From: Endozoicomonas sp. G2_1 | GTDB lineage: Bacteria > Pseudomonadota > Gammaproteobacteria > Enterobacterales > Alteromonadaceae | Length of the DNA: 64,000 bases | Reading direction: 5' to 3' | Assembly: GCF_017744155.1 (NCBI RefSeq) | Contig: NZ_JAGHQT010000001.1 | Span: 248,001-312,000, forward strand | Part shown: one piece after another, positions 24,619 through 33,639 of the stretch | Numbering within the stretch: the stretch's first letter is position 1 | Layout: each line of letters starts with the position of its first letter | The notes under the pieces: generated by a model | The model's input: only the letters and a program-made list of their open reading frames with translations | The model's database searches: none | Told to the model about the DNA's origin: nothing | Position numbers and translations under genes: made by a program

Positions 24619-26390
24619 TGTTATTTTCTGCCTCTAAACCGATGCAGCGATTAGTCAATGCGCTAGCTGTGTTCAAAAAAATTTTATACACCTTTAGCTT
24701 GTTGCTTGTAACGGCGCTTTCGTCAGTGGCACAAGCTGAAATAACTGTTACCGCATCCGTTGATAAAAACCCTGTGATGCTGAACGAGTCTCTGATATTT
24801 ACCGTGATCGCCAACGGCGATGTCGACCGCAATGCACTGGATACCTCGCCACTGCTAAAAAACTTCACCGTAGGTCGGACATCAGTTAGCTCTCAAACCA
24901 GTATGGTCAATTTTAAAACCAGTCGCACCACTCAGTGGACGACGGTGTTAATCCCCAAACAGCTTGGCAAAGTGGTTATTCCCTCGCTGCAAGTCGCTGA
25001 TAGCCGCACCAATGAAATAGCGTTAACCGTTGTTGAAGCCAGTCAATCAAACCAGCAGCGCGATATATTTATCGAGTCTTCAGCCTCGGCTACTGACGTT
25101 TACGTTCAGCAGCAGTTCACGTTATCGGTAAAACTGCACTTTGCCGCCGAGCTGCAAAGAGGTAGCCTAACTGAGCCAGAGTTGAGCAGCGCTGATATTA
25201 AACAAGTAGGCAAAGACAGTGAAAGCGAAAAAATTATTAATGGTCGTCGCTACCGCGTGATTGAGCGCACCTTCGCGATAAAGCCACAACAAAGCGGCCA
25301 ATTCACCTTAAAACCACCTATGTTTTCTGGCGAAATAATCGTGCCATCACGTCGTAATAATGGCTTTTTTGGTTTTAATGAAACCAAGCCAGTGAGCGTG
25401 CTTGGCGAAGACATTGAGATCGACGTTAAACCAATTCCGAGTAACTTTAATGGCCAGTGGCTGCCAAGTGAATTGTTAACCCTGCATCACGAGTGGCAAC
25501 CTAGCCCTGAAAAATTTGTCGTTGGCGAGCCTATTACTCGGACAGTGACCTTAACTGCCGCCGGCGTTTCAGAAGAGCAACTGCCCGATATCGAACTAGA
25601 TTTACCGAATGGTTTAAAAGTTTACCCCGACCAAGCTGAAAGCCATACCGGTATCAATAAAGGGCGATTGGTGAGCCAAAAAGTCTACAACTTTGCCATT
25701 GTCGCCAGTAAACCTGGCCAATACCAGTTGCCGGCTGTGCGCATTCCCTGGTGGAACACGGTCACCAATAAGTATCAAGAAGCTATCCTACCCGCGCGAA
25801 CCATTACCGTTGCTGTAAACCCCGATTTTGCCAACACAGAACAAGCCCAGGTGACTGAGCAACCGAACAAGGCGGAAGCGCAAACGGCAAAAAATAATGA
25901 AGTTAGTCAAGGGTTAACTAACCCGTTGCCGACATCAGCGCAGCAAACACAATGGTTACAGTGGCTATTTCTGGCCTTGTGGCTGTTAACTTGTTTAGCC
26001 TGGTTTATCAGTAGTAAACGAAATAAAGCTAATAAAATTAGCGAGCTTCCTGTCTCTGACGACAGCAGTAATGGCATTTACCTCAAGCTATTAGCCGCGG
26101 CAAAACAAAATGACGGTCAACTTGTATTATCGTTACTTCCTCAATGGGTTAATGCGCAGTCTTGGTTAACCCAAGGCAAACGCGTCAGTCATTTAAGTCA
26201 AACTCTGCAAATACTGGGCGATGATGATGTTAGCGCAGCAATTGATGAATTGCAGGCCAGTTACTTCAACAAAAGTGATACGCCATGGCGTGGTGACAAG
26301 CTGACGACATTGCTACAAAAAGCAAATACTATGCTTAGCGAACGAAAAAAAGTAAGACAAAGTTCTGAGCGTATTCAACTCAATCCCTAG
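24618..26390 (+). CDS. BatD-like protein (oxygen-tolerance family)
   Basis: 590 residues from the ATG at 24618, overlapping the preceding stop by one base. A signal peptide ends at AQA near residue 39. A large beta-rich periplasmic region follows (BatD fold), and one TM helix lies near residues 445-463 (WLQWLFLALWLLTCLAWF), followed by a cytoplasmic helical tail. It is the last gene of the MoxR-Bat operon, with a strong terminator after it. Confidence 0.88.
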   Translation: MLFSASKPMQRLVNALAVFKKILYTFSLLLVTALSSVAQAEITVTASVDKNPVMLNESLIFTVIANGDVDRNALDTSPLLKNFTVGRTSVSSQTSMVNFKTSRTTQWTTVLIPKQLGKVVIPSLQVADSRTNEIALTVVEASQSNQQRDIFIESSASATDVYVQQQFTLSVKLHFAAELQRGSLTEPELSSADIKQVGKDSESEKIINGRRYRVIERTFAIKPQQSGQFTLKPPMFSGEIIVPSRRNNGFFGFNETKPVSVLGEDIEIDVKPIPSNFNGQWLPSELLTLHHEWQPSPEKFVVGEPITRTVTLTAAGVSEEQLPDIELDLPNGLKVYPDQAESHTGINKGRLVSQKVYNFAIVASKPGQYQLPAVRIPWWNTVTNKYQEAILPARTITVAVNPDFANTEQAQVTEQPNKAEAQTAKNNEVSQGLTNPLPTSAQQTQWLQWLFLALWLLTCLAWFISSKRNKANKISELPVSDDSSNGIYLKLLAAAKQNDGQLVLSLLPQWVNAQSWLTQGKRVSHLSQTLQILGDDDVSAAIDELQASYFNKSDTPWRGDKLTTLLQKANTMLSERKKVRQSSERIQLNP

Positions 26391-26423
26391 TTGTTTAGCG
26401 CTTCCCTTTCCTGCTAAAACATC

Positions 26424-26469
26424 AAAGCCGTGATATTAATAACTGAAATATCATGGCTTTTTCTTTTTT
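26424..26469 (+). terminator. Rho-independent terminator of the MoxR-Bat operon
   Basis: A 14-bp stem (AAAGCCGTGATATT/AATATCATGGCTTT, one G-T pair) with a 9-base loop, followed by TTTTTCTTTTTT. Confidence 0.9.
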
Positions 26470-26613
26470 ACTTACTTGCATTAATAATAACCAGCTTGGT
26501 ACAAGCGCTAATTTTGCGGTAAGATAACTCGTGATCTCACATTCATCTTGAAAAAAGTCATGATAAAAAAATTAGTTCGAAATAAATCTGAGCAAGATCA
26601 GGTCTCTTCCAAC

Positions 26614-27129
26614 ATGACAACAAAACAAACACGCTACGAGGCGTTAGTCAAAGCCTTGCACGGTGATTTGTATCGCTACGCATTTTGGCTAACTCACGAT
26701 AAACAGGTTTCAGAAGACTTAGTGCAAGAAACGTTTTTGCGAGCTTGGCGCGCTTTAGATTCATTGAAAGATGAAAAAGCAGCTAAGTCGTGGCTTATTA
26801 CGATTTTACGTCGTGAAAATGCCAGACGCTTTGAGCGCAAGCGCTTTGACATGGGTGAATATGAAGAGTCAGCAATCACTGACACGTATTCAGCGAGTAA
26901 CGAACAAGAAATGGAAAACCATTGGCTCAGAGAGAAAATAGCCAAGTTACCGGAAGAATACAGGGAACCATTAGTACTGCAAGTACTCGGTGGTTTTAGC
27001 GGCGAAGAAATCGCCGGCATATTATCCTTAAACAAGAACACGGTAATGACTCGTCTATTTAGAGCGCGTAACCAACTTAAAGACGCTTTAGATGATGAGC
27101 CAATGATGAGAGGCATACACAATGGATGA
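26614..27129 (+). CDS. ECF-type sigma factor (sigma-70 family)
   Basis: About 171 residues from ATG 26614; in-frame upstream codons (TTG 26548, ATG 26560) would add a basic, poorly conserved extension. Region 2 is marked by DLYRYAFWLTHDKQVSEDLVQETFLRAWRAL (with YRYA and the D-x-VQETF helix), and region 4 by LPEEYREPLVLQVLGGFSGEEIA followed by the helix-turn-helix. It overlaps the next gene by eight bases; that gene encodes the likely anti-sigma or partner protein. Target promoters are not evident. Confidence 0.88.
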   Translation: MTTKQTRYEALVKALHGDLYRYAFWLTHDKQVSEDLVQETFLRAWRALDSLKDEKAAKSWLITILRRENARRFERKRFDMGEYEESAITDTYSASNEQEMENHWLREKIAKLPEEYREPLVLQVLGGFSGEEIAGILSLNKNTVMTRLFRARNQLKDALDDEPMMRGIHNG

Positions 27130-27844
27130 TTTGCAATTTAGACGTAGTATTTATGCAGATCCAAAAAATTTAGACGATGCGTTGCAAGCGGCACTTAGTC
27201 AAGATCCGAAAAAGCAGCAATTCGCACAAGAGATAGATCGATTAGATGATGAGATTTTACAGGCATTAAATGTACCTGTGCCAGACGATCTTGCTGATAA
27301 ATTATTGCTAAAACAAAGCTTTGCTAGCCATCGTCAACAAAAGCGTAAAACTCGTTGGCACTTGGCGATCGCAGCGTCGATAGCATTTGCTTTTGGTTTA
27401 ACACTGAACTTTATGTTGTTTTCAAACGCGTATAGTAATTTATCAGACCACGCTTTAGCACATGTTTATTATGAAGAAGGCTACTTTGATAACAACAGTC
27501 AGGCACGAGTCAGCTTAGCATCACTCAACGACAAAATGTCTGATTTTAACGCCAGCTTTGACAGCACTTTAGGTGAACTTATCGCTGCTGATTACTGTCG
27601 TTTTAACGGATTAAAAGTATTGCACTTGGTGTTTCAAGGTAATACTAATCCTGTAACCGTCTTTGTTGTGCCAGAGAGCGATATGAAATTCACTGAAAGC
27701 TTTGCTGATGAAAAATACCAAGGCCGTGCGATGGAGTTCAGCTCAAAGGCAGTCAACGGCAATATTGTTGTGATTGGCGATGAAAACGAGTCAATCGACC
27801 AGTGGCAACGCAATATCAACGACAAGGTTCAGTGGTCTATTTAG
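27122..27844 (+). CDS. DUF3379 protein, putative anti-sigma factor
   Basis: 240 residues: an acidic cytoplasmic N-terminal domain (1-75) with paired acidic helices, one TM helix (about 82-100, HLAIAASIAFAFGLTLNFML) and a periplasmic C-terminal domain. The membrane topology and the 8-base overlap with the sigma-factor gene fit a membrane anti-sigma factor. It lacks an obvious zinc-binding HxxxCxxC motif, so the mechanism may differ from ZAS proteins. Confidence 0.8.
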   Translation: MDDLQFRRSIYADPKNLDDALQAALSQDPKKQQFAQEIDRLDDEILQALNVPVPDDLADKLLLKQSFASHRQQKRKTRWHLAIAASIAFAFGLTLNFMLFSNAYSNLSDHALAHVYYEEGYFDNNSQARVSLASLNDKMSDFNASFDSTLGELIAADYCRFNGLKVLHLVFQGNTNPVTVFVVPESDMKFTESFADEKYQGRAMEFSSKAVNGNIVVIGDENESIDQWQRNINDKVQWSI

Positions 27845-27937
27845 CAGTCCAAATCTAGAGCGTCATTTGGTAGCAAAAAAAATAGCCGTTGAACGCAACT
27901 TTTGGTCTAGCGATAGACAAAAACTAGCGAGATCTAG

Positions 27938-27992
27938 AAATGCTTGTTAGGATGTTAGGATAATAATTCTAACAACCAGCAAGCATTTTTTT
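27938..27992 (+). promoter_or_regulatory. Hairpin plus U-tract directly abutting the putP start
   Basis: An outer stem AAATGCTTG/CAAGCATTT and an inner stem TGTTAG/CTAACA form a long hairpin. It is followed by seven T residues that end immediately before the ATG at 27993. A direct duplication TGTTAGGA TGTTAGGA in the 5' arm permits alternative pairing. It has the form of an intrinsic terminator and leaves putP without a visible ribosome-binding site. It may terminate the upstream operon or attenuate putP. Confidence 0.55.
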
Positions 27993-29450
27993 ATGGCGTT
28001 TGAAACTCCCACATTAATTACCTTTTTTGGTTACCTACTTACCACACTATCGATTGGCTACCTAGCCTATAAAGCCACTGATACGCTAAGTGATTATATT
28101 CTCGGCGGTCGACAACTCGGCCCTAGTGTCACAGCCCTGAGTGTTGGTGCCTCAGATATGAGTGGTTGGCTGTTATTGGGTTTACCTGGCGCGATCTATT
28201 TATCAGGGGTCAGTGAGGTTTGGATAGGCGTTGGCTTAGTTATTGGCGCTTTCTTTAACTGGCTTTTGGTCGCACCTAGGCTTAGAACGTTTACCGAACA
28301 AGCAGACAATGCCCTAACCTTACCCGCATTTTTTGAACACCGATTTAACGATAGTAGTCATGTACTTAGGTTTATTTCTGCGGCAACTATTTTGATATTC
28401 TTCACTTTTTACGTCTCTTCAGGTTTAGTTGGTGGCGCAATTCTATTCGAAAAAGTCTTTGGTTTACCGTATCAGTCTGCGTTGCTTATCGGTGCTTTTG
28501 TTATTGTTGCATATACCTTTTTAGGTGGCTTTTTAGCGGTTAGCTGGACCGACTTTTTTCAAGGCTGCCTGATGCTAATCGCATTGATTGCTTTACCAAT
28601 TGTCACGGTAACAGAGCTCGGTGGTATTTCAGCAACAGAAAGTAAACTTACTGAAATCAACCCAGACTTTGCCAATTTATTCAATGGCTTTACTTGGCTT
28701 GGCTTTATTTCATTAATGGCTTGGGGTTTAGGTTACTTCGGCCAACCGCACATTTTGTCTCGCTTTATGGCAATTAGATCGCGAGACGATATTCCAAAGT
28801 CACGCAATATCGCGATGCTATGGATGATCGTTGCGCTTATTGGTGCTTTAGCTGTTGGCTTAGTCGGTTCGGCATACTTTGCAGATAGCCCACTTGAAAA
28901 TAGCGAAACTGTTTTTATTTACCTAACTCAAGCATTATTAAATCCTTGGTTAGCAGGTATTTTAATTGCCGCAATATTATCAGCCATTATGAGTACAATA
29001 GACTCACAACTACTGGTTTGTTCAAGTGTTATTGTTGAGGACTTTTACAAACACATCACTAAAAAACCTGCGACAGAAAATCAACTGGTTTGGTTATCTC
29101 GGTTTGCTTTACTATTAATCGCCGTTGTTGCAACGATTATAGCAACTAACCCAGAGAGCTCGATTTTAGACCTAGTGAGCTATGCTTGGGCCGGCTTTGG
29201 CGCGGCGTTTGGTCCAACCATATTACTCGCACTCTACTGGCCGAAATACTCGAAACAAGGGGCTATTGCCACCATTATTACAGGCGCAGTTGTTGTTATC
29301 GTTTGGAAACAGCTAAATGGCGGTATTTTCGATTTGTACGAAATAGTGCCAGGTTTTGTTTTTGCGACAATTGTCGGCTATTTAGTTAGTCGTCTAAGCT
29401 TCGAGCCAAGCGTCGAACAAACCTTTGTAAAACTGAATAAAAACAGCTAA
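27993..29450 (+). CDS. putP: Sodium/proline symporter
   Basis: A 485-residue SSS-family transporter importing L-proline with Na+. The N-terminal region (TLITFFGYLLT, then DYILGGRQLGPSVTALSVGASDMSGWLLLGLPG) matches E. coli PutP closely and fixes the start at 27993. About 13 TM helices are expected. The start codon lies right behind a terminator-like hairpin and lacks a Shine-Dalgarno sequence, which is unusual. No putA is visible. Confidence 0.94.
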   Translation: MAFETPTLITFFGYLLTTLSIGYLAYKATDTLSDYILGGRQLGPSVTALSVGASDMSGWLLLGLPGAIYLSGVSEVWIGVGLVIGAFFNWLLVAPRLRTFTEQADNALTLPAFFEHRFNDSSHVLRFISAATILIFFTFYVSSGLVGGAILFEKVFGLPYQSALLIGAFVIVAYTFLGGFLAVSWTDFFQGCLMLIALIALPIVTVTELGGISATESKLTEINPDFANLFNGFTWLGFISLMAWGLGYFGQPHILSRFMAIRSRDDIPKSRNIAMLWMIVALIGALAVGLVGSAYFADSPLENSETVFIYLTQALLNPWLAGILIAAILSAIMSTIDSQLLVCSSVIVEDFYKHITKKPATENQLVWLSRFALLLIAVVATIIATNPESSILDLVSYAWAGFGAAFGPTILLALYWPKYSKQGAIATIITGAVVVIVWKQLNGGIFDLYEIVPGFVFATIVGYLVSRLSFEPSVEQTFVKLNKNS

Positions 29451-29562
29451 CAAGCAAGAAAACAATGGCTATCTTAGGCGCTTTCATCTATAGTTCAACC
29501 TTTAGTGCTTACCTCATTTAGCCATAAAATCTGAACCATCAAAAGTTAGGAATTTTGTTTAC

Positions 29563-30783
29563 ATGTACTTTTATGCGGCTCGCCAGCCGATTTTAGATTT
29601 AGACAAAAACTTATACGCTTACGAGCTACTTTTTCGTGACAGTATTGACAATGTTTTCCCCGATATCGATGGTGATGAAGCCACCACAAAAATGATTGAA
29701 GCTAGCCGCTTTAATATGGGTATCAGTGACTTTACCCACAACAAGCCCGCTTTTATCAACTTTACACTAGACACCATTAGCAAAGGTTACCCTAAAATGC
29801 TAACCACTGACGAAGTGGTAGTTGAAATATTGGAGACAGTAAAACCGGGTAAAAAATTATTAGCCGAGTGTAAAGACTTATTTGAGCAAGGTTATACCCT
29901 CGCGCTTGACGATTATGTCCATCAACCAGTATGGCAACACTTCTTTCCTTACATCAAAATAATCAAAATTGATTGGTTAGAAAGTAGACCTGAGCAAATG
30001 GAACAAGTCAAAGCGGCGATCAAAGACTTTCCTCACATCCAGCTTTTAGCTGAGAAAGTTGAAACCTACGAAGAATACGAGCAAGCGAAAGCGCTTGGCT
30101 GTACCTTGTTTCAAGGCTACTTCTTTTCGAAACCAGAAATGGTTAAAACGAAAAGCCTATCGCCCTCGCAAATGGCGATGGCAGAACTACTTTATGAGAC
30201 ATCTAAGCCAGAATTAGACTTAGCTAGTATTACTTCTGTTTTTGAACGCGATGTAACCTTGTCTTACAAGCTTCTTCGTTATGCTAACTCGCCAATATTT
30301 AGGCGTAGAAAAGAAATTTCGACGATTAAACAAGCGCTAATCACACTTGGTTCAAGTGAACTTAAACGTTTTCTCGGCGTGATGTTTGCCGCCAATGTCA
30401 ACCCAGACAAACCATCTGAGCTGATTAAGTTTTCTATGACAAGGGCGAAGTGCTGTGAAGCTATTGCTGAGTTTATAAACGCGCAAGTGGATGGCCCTAC
30501 CGCTTTCTTAACTGGCTTAATGTCGCTAATTGATGCGATTTTAGATGAAGACTTGGCTGCGATTTTAGAAAAGCTACCTTTAGCTCAAGAGATTAAAGAA
30601 AGCCTACTGACTAAAAAAGGTATGCTTGCCAATTTAATTAAGCTTACAGAGCTTATTGAACAAGCACAGTGGGAAAAAGTAGAGCTGGCTTGTGACAAAC
30701 TCAAGCTAGACAAACAGCAAGTCGTTAAGGCCTACAACGACGCCGTCGCATGGGCGGATGAACAAGCCCTAATATCTGAATAA
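29563..30783 (+). CDS. EAL-HDOD protein with degenerate EAL domain (YuxH/CdgJ type)
   Basis: 406 residues: an EAL-like domain (1-200) and an HDOD domain (about 205-395). The EAL signature reads YELLFRD, and the DDFGTG loop is replaced by DDYVHQP, so several metal-binding residues are missing and phosphodiesterase activity is unlikely. Related V. cholerae CdgJ influences motility without being a classical c-di-GMP enzyme. The gene is monocistronic and ends at a bidirectional terminator shared with galE. Confidence 0.88.
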   Translation: MYFYAARQPILDLDKNLYAYELLFRDSIDNVFPDIDGDEATTKMIEASRFNMGISDFTHNKPAFINFTLDTISKGYPKMLTTDEVVVEILETVKPGKKLLAECKDLFEQGYTLALDDYVHQPVWQHFFPYIKIIKIDWLESRPEQMEQVKAAIKDFPHIQLLAEKVETYEEYEQAKALGCTLFQGYFFSKPEMVKTKSLSPSQMAMAELLYETSKPELDLASITSVFERDVTLSYKLLRYANSPIFRRRKEISTIKQALITLGSSELKRFLGVMFAANVNPDKPSELIKFSMTRAKCCEAIAEFINAQVDGPTAFLTGLMSLIDAILDEDLAAILEKLPLAQEIKESLLTKKGMLANLIKLTELIEQAQWEKVELACDKLKLDKQQVVKAYNDAVAWADEQALISE

Positions 30784-30829
30784 AGGCCCTGGGTTTAAAC
30801 TCAAGATTGAGACAAAAGCCTTAAAAAAC

Positions 30830-30875
30830 AAAAAGGGATAATAAAACCACTTTGGTGTTTTTATTATCCCTTTTT
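30830..30875. terminator. Bidirectional rho-independent terminator
   Basis: AAAAAGGGATAATAAAA pairs with TTTTTATTATCCCTTTTT around a short loop. The A-run and T-run flank both sides, so it can serve both the EAL-HDOD gene (+) and galE (-). Confidence 0.9.
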
Positions 30876-30911
30876 AGTTTGGCTGAATTAGTCTGTTGGC
30901 TTTATCGCAAC

Positions 30912-31922
30912 CTACTCAAAACCGTTCGGGTTTTGTGACTGCCAACGCCAAGTATCGGTAATCATTTCAACTAAGCCACGCTCTGCTTGCCAACCCAATA
31001 AGTTGTTAGCAAGTTCGGCATTGGCAAATACCGTTGCGATATCACCAGCTCGTCTCGGTGCGATTTGATAAGGAATGTCGCGCTCAGCAGTTTGCTTAAA
31101 CTGCTCAACAATTTGCAATACCGACGTACCGTTGCCGGTACCCAAATTAATCGCCTGACAGCCGTCAATTTTATCAAGACTCTCTAGCGCTTTGACATGG
31201 CCAAGCGCCAAGTCAACAACGTGAATATAATCACGAACACCAGTACCATCAATGGTATCGTAATCATCGCCAAATATTTGTAATTGAGCCAGTCGACCAA
31301 CGGCTACTTGCGCAACGTAAGGCAATAAATTATTTGGAATACCATTTGGGTTTTCACCAATAAGGCCTGATTCATGGGCACCAATTGGGTTGAAGTAGCG
31401 CAAACAGGCAATTGACCACTCGGGATCACTTTTGGCTAAATCAAACAAAATATGCTCTATCATCAACTTAGTTTGGCCGTAAGGATTAGTCGCTGAAGTT
31501 GGCATGGTTTCAACCAACGGAGACTGGTTATTTTCACCATAAACCGTTGCTGAAGAGCTAAATACGATATTCTTAACCTTGTGCTCTGCCATGACTTCCA
31601 ACAAAGTAACCGTGCCAGAAACATTGTTGTGATAGTAACTCAATGGGATATCGTTAGACTCACCGACGGCTTTTAAACCAGCGAAGTGAATTACAGCATC
31701 AATAGCGTTTTCGCTAAACACTTTATCCATCGCCGCACGATCACAAATGTCCGCTTCAATAAAACGAGGACTAAGACCTGTTATTTGTTCAATTCGGGGT
31801 AAAACTTGCGTAGAAGAGTTAGCTAAGTTATCTACAATAGCAACGTCATGGCCTAATTTTAATAATTCGACCACGGTATGACTGCCAATATAACCGGTAC
31901 CACCTGTAATGAGTAAATTCAT
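30912..31922 (-). CDS. galE: UDP-glucose 4-epimerase
   Basis: GalE interconverts UDP-glucose and UDP-galactose. It has 336 residues with the NAD-binding GGTGYIGSH (7-15), the SSSATVYG block and the catalytic NPYGQTK (Tyr-x-x-x-Lys). AAGGGA precedes the ATG. It is the last leftward gene after the cys operon (41 bases after the DHH gene). It can supply UDP-Gal to the polysaccharide locus. Confidence 0.96.
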   Translation of the reverse strand: MNLLITGGTGYIGSHTVVELLKLGHDVAIVDNLANSSTQVLPRIEQITGLSPRFIEADICDRAAMDKVFSENAIDAVIHFAGLKAVGESNDIPLSYYHNNVSGTVTLLEVMAEHKVKNIVFSSSATVYGENNQSPLVETMPTSATNPYGQTKLMIEHILFDLAKSDPEWSIACLRYFNPIGAHESGLIGENPNGIPNNLLPYVAQVAVGRLAQLQIFGDDYDTIDGTGVRDYIHVVDLALGHVKALESLDKIDGCQAINLGTGNGTSVLQIVEQFKQTAERDIPYQIAPRRAGDIATVFANAELANNLLGWQAERGLVEMITDTWRWQSQNPNGFE

Positions 31923-31963
31923 CAGTTCCCTTATATACTTATGTAAAACGTATCAATAGCGCA

Positions 31964-32950
31964 TTATTGATAGTATTTTGTCACGGCTTCAACAAAGTTC
32001 TCAAGTAAATTCTCAGGTAACTGATTAATTCCCGCAGCTGCTGAGCGACCACCGCCGGTTGGAAACTGGACGCAAATATCGCCAGCACCTTGTTTATTGT
32101 TTAATGGTGCTCGTAAGCTAACCGTGTAACTAACTTCAGAGTCAGCATTTGGCTCACTATTACTTTGACTATTTTTGGTCAGTACTGCATGTGCCTTATC
32201 AGGGTTACGGTTAGCCAATAAATTACCGTAGACACCGCTGACTCGCCTTGCCCATGGAGCATCGTCCAATAACACGATCTGACAAATATCGTTATCGGCA
32301 ACAACTTGTGCCGACTCGGCTAAGGCAATATCGGCTTGGTAGGCTTGATTAAGTTTTTCAAATATCGAACCGCTTTGATTAACCAGTAGCAAAGGATCAG
32401 GGTACTCTAGTAAGGCTTGATACAAATCTTTTGGATGATAATGAAGATCACCAATATCGTTGCCATAGCCATTGTAGTTAATCACTATCCCGAGCTGCTT
32501 GAGCAGTTCTTGATCTGTAGCTGAAATACCTAACTGCTCGGCAAGCGCCATTGCCGATTGATTCATATTATCTCCAAAAGCGGCAGCGACAGCCCAATGA
32601 GCATATTTACCACCAAGGTAGTGGTTAATGATAAGGCTAGTACAAGTATTAGCGTCAGTATCAATTAAACTGGTTAAGCGCTCCGATTGCGGTATATCGC
32701 CAACGCGATGGTGGTCGGCATAAAAAACATCAACACCGCTGTTTAACAGCTCAACCAACGCGGTGTGATTTTTCTCCATTGAGATATCAAGCACAGTTAC
32801 TGACTTAGCTTGATTGACATCAACTTGCTGTAACAACTCAATATCCCGTTTAACACCGGTAACTAACTGACTTGTTTTAGGCTCAGCCAAGCGCAATTGC
32901 AGTAAAGCGATAATGCCGTCGGCATCGCCATTAAAAACGTCAAAATGCAT
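31964..32950 (-). CDS. DHH-family phosphoesterase in the sulfate-activation operon
   Basis: 328 residues with the DHH motifs: DADG (9-12), DIS near 55, DHH (79-81) and a C-terminal GGGRSAAAGI of the DHHA1 type, which together bind two Mn ions. Relatives of this superfamily hydrolyse nanoRNA, pAp or cyclic dinucleotides. It starts 10 bases after cysC in the same operon. No cysQ is visible, so a role in removing 3'-phosphoadenosine 5'-phosphate, the by-product of sulfate reduction, is plausible (inference). An alternative is an unrelated nanoRNase. Confidence 0.8.
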   Translation of the reverse strand: MHFDVFNGDADGIIALLQLRLAEPKTSQLVTGVKRDIELLQQVDVNQAKSVTVLDISMEKNHTALVELLNSGVDVFYADHHRVGDIPQSERLTSLIDTDANTCTSLIINHYLGGKYAHWAVAAAFGDNMNQSAMALAEQLGISATDQELLKQLGIVINYNGYGNDIGDLHYHPKDLYQALLEYPDPLLLVNQSGSIFEKLNQAYQADIALAESAQVVADNDICQIVLLDDAPWARRVSGVYGNLLANRNPDKAHAVLTKNSQSNSEPNADSEVSYTVSLRAPLNNKQGAGDICVQFPTGGGRSAAAGINQLPENLLENFVEAVTKYYQ

Positions 32951-32960
32951 AGAAATCTCT

Positions 32961-33575
32961 CTAAACTGCTTTGGTTGAGCTGATAAAGCCTCGCTCAGCT
33001 AAAAAGCTAAGTACTTGCTCCGCACATTGCTTAATGTCGGCTTCTGCAGTTTTAACGTGAATAGCAGGATTAGCGGGTACATCATAATCAGAGTCGATAC
33101 CTGTAAAATGCTTGATTTCACCAGCGCGTGCTTTTTTGTATAGGCCTTTAGGGTCTCTTTGCTCGCAAACTTCTATTGGGGTATCAATAAAAACTTCGAT
33201 GAATTCAGCTTCGCCGATTTTTTCTGCTGCAAGGGCGCGATCACTAGCAAATGGCGAAATAAAGGCAGTGGAAACAATCAATCCGGCATCGACAAACAGT
33301 TTGCCGACTTCGCTAATACGTCGAATGTTTTCTACTCTATCTTGGTCGGTAAAGCTTAAATCACCATTTAAGCCATGACGAACATTATCACCGTCAAGTA
33401 AGTAGCTGTGATAGCCGCGTTCAAACAACAAGTCGTCTACCGCATTAGCAATGGTTGACTTACCTGAGCCGCTTAAACCGGTATACCAAAGTAAACAAGG
33501 GCGTTGGCCTTTTTGCTGAGCGCGCTGTTGTTTAGTAATTTGCTGAGGATGCCAAACAGTATTTTCAGTTTTCAT
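32961..33575 (-). CDS. cysC: Adenylylsulfate (APS) kinase
   Basis: CysC phosphorylates APS to PAPS in assimilatory sulfate reduction. 204 residues; P-loop GLSGSGKST (33-41), the LDGDNVRHGL motif and the DPKGLYKKAR block are intact. It lies between the SLC13 permease and the DHH gene in a leftward operon with cysD and cysN. Confidence 0.96.
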   Translation of the reverse strand: MKTENTVWHPQQITKQQRAQQKGQRPCLLWYTGLSGSGKSTIANAVDDLLFERGYHSYLLDGDNVRHGLNGDLSFTDQDRVENIRRISEVGKLFVDAGLIVSTAFISPFASDRALAAEKIGEAEFIEVFIDTPIEVCEQRDPKGLYKKARAGEIKHFTGIDSDYDVPANPAIHVKTAEADIKQCAEQVLSFLAERGFISSTKAV

Positions 33576-33639
33576 TAGAAGCCTACATTAAATTTACTCA
33601 AATGTGTCTAGACAACGGGTACTTGAGCGATAGTGAAAA

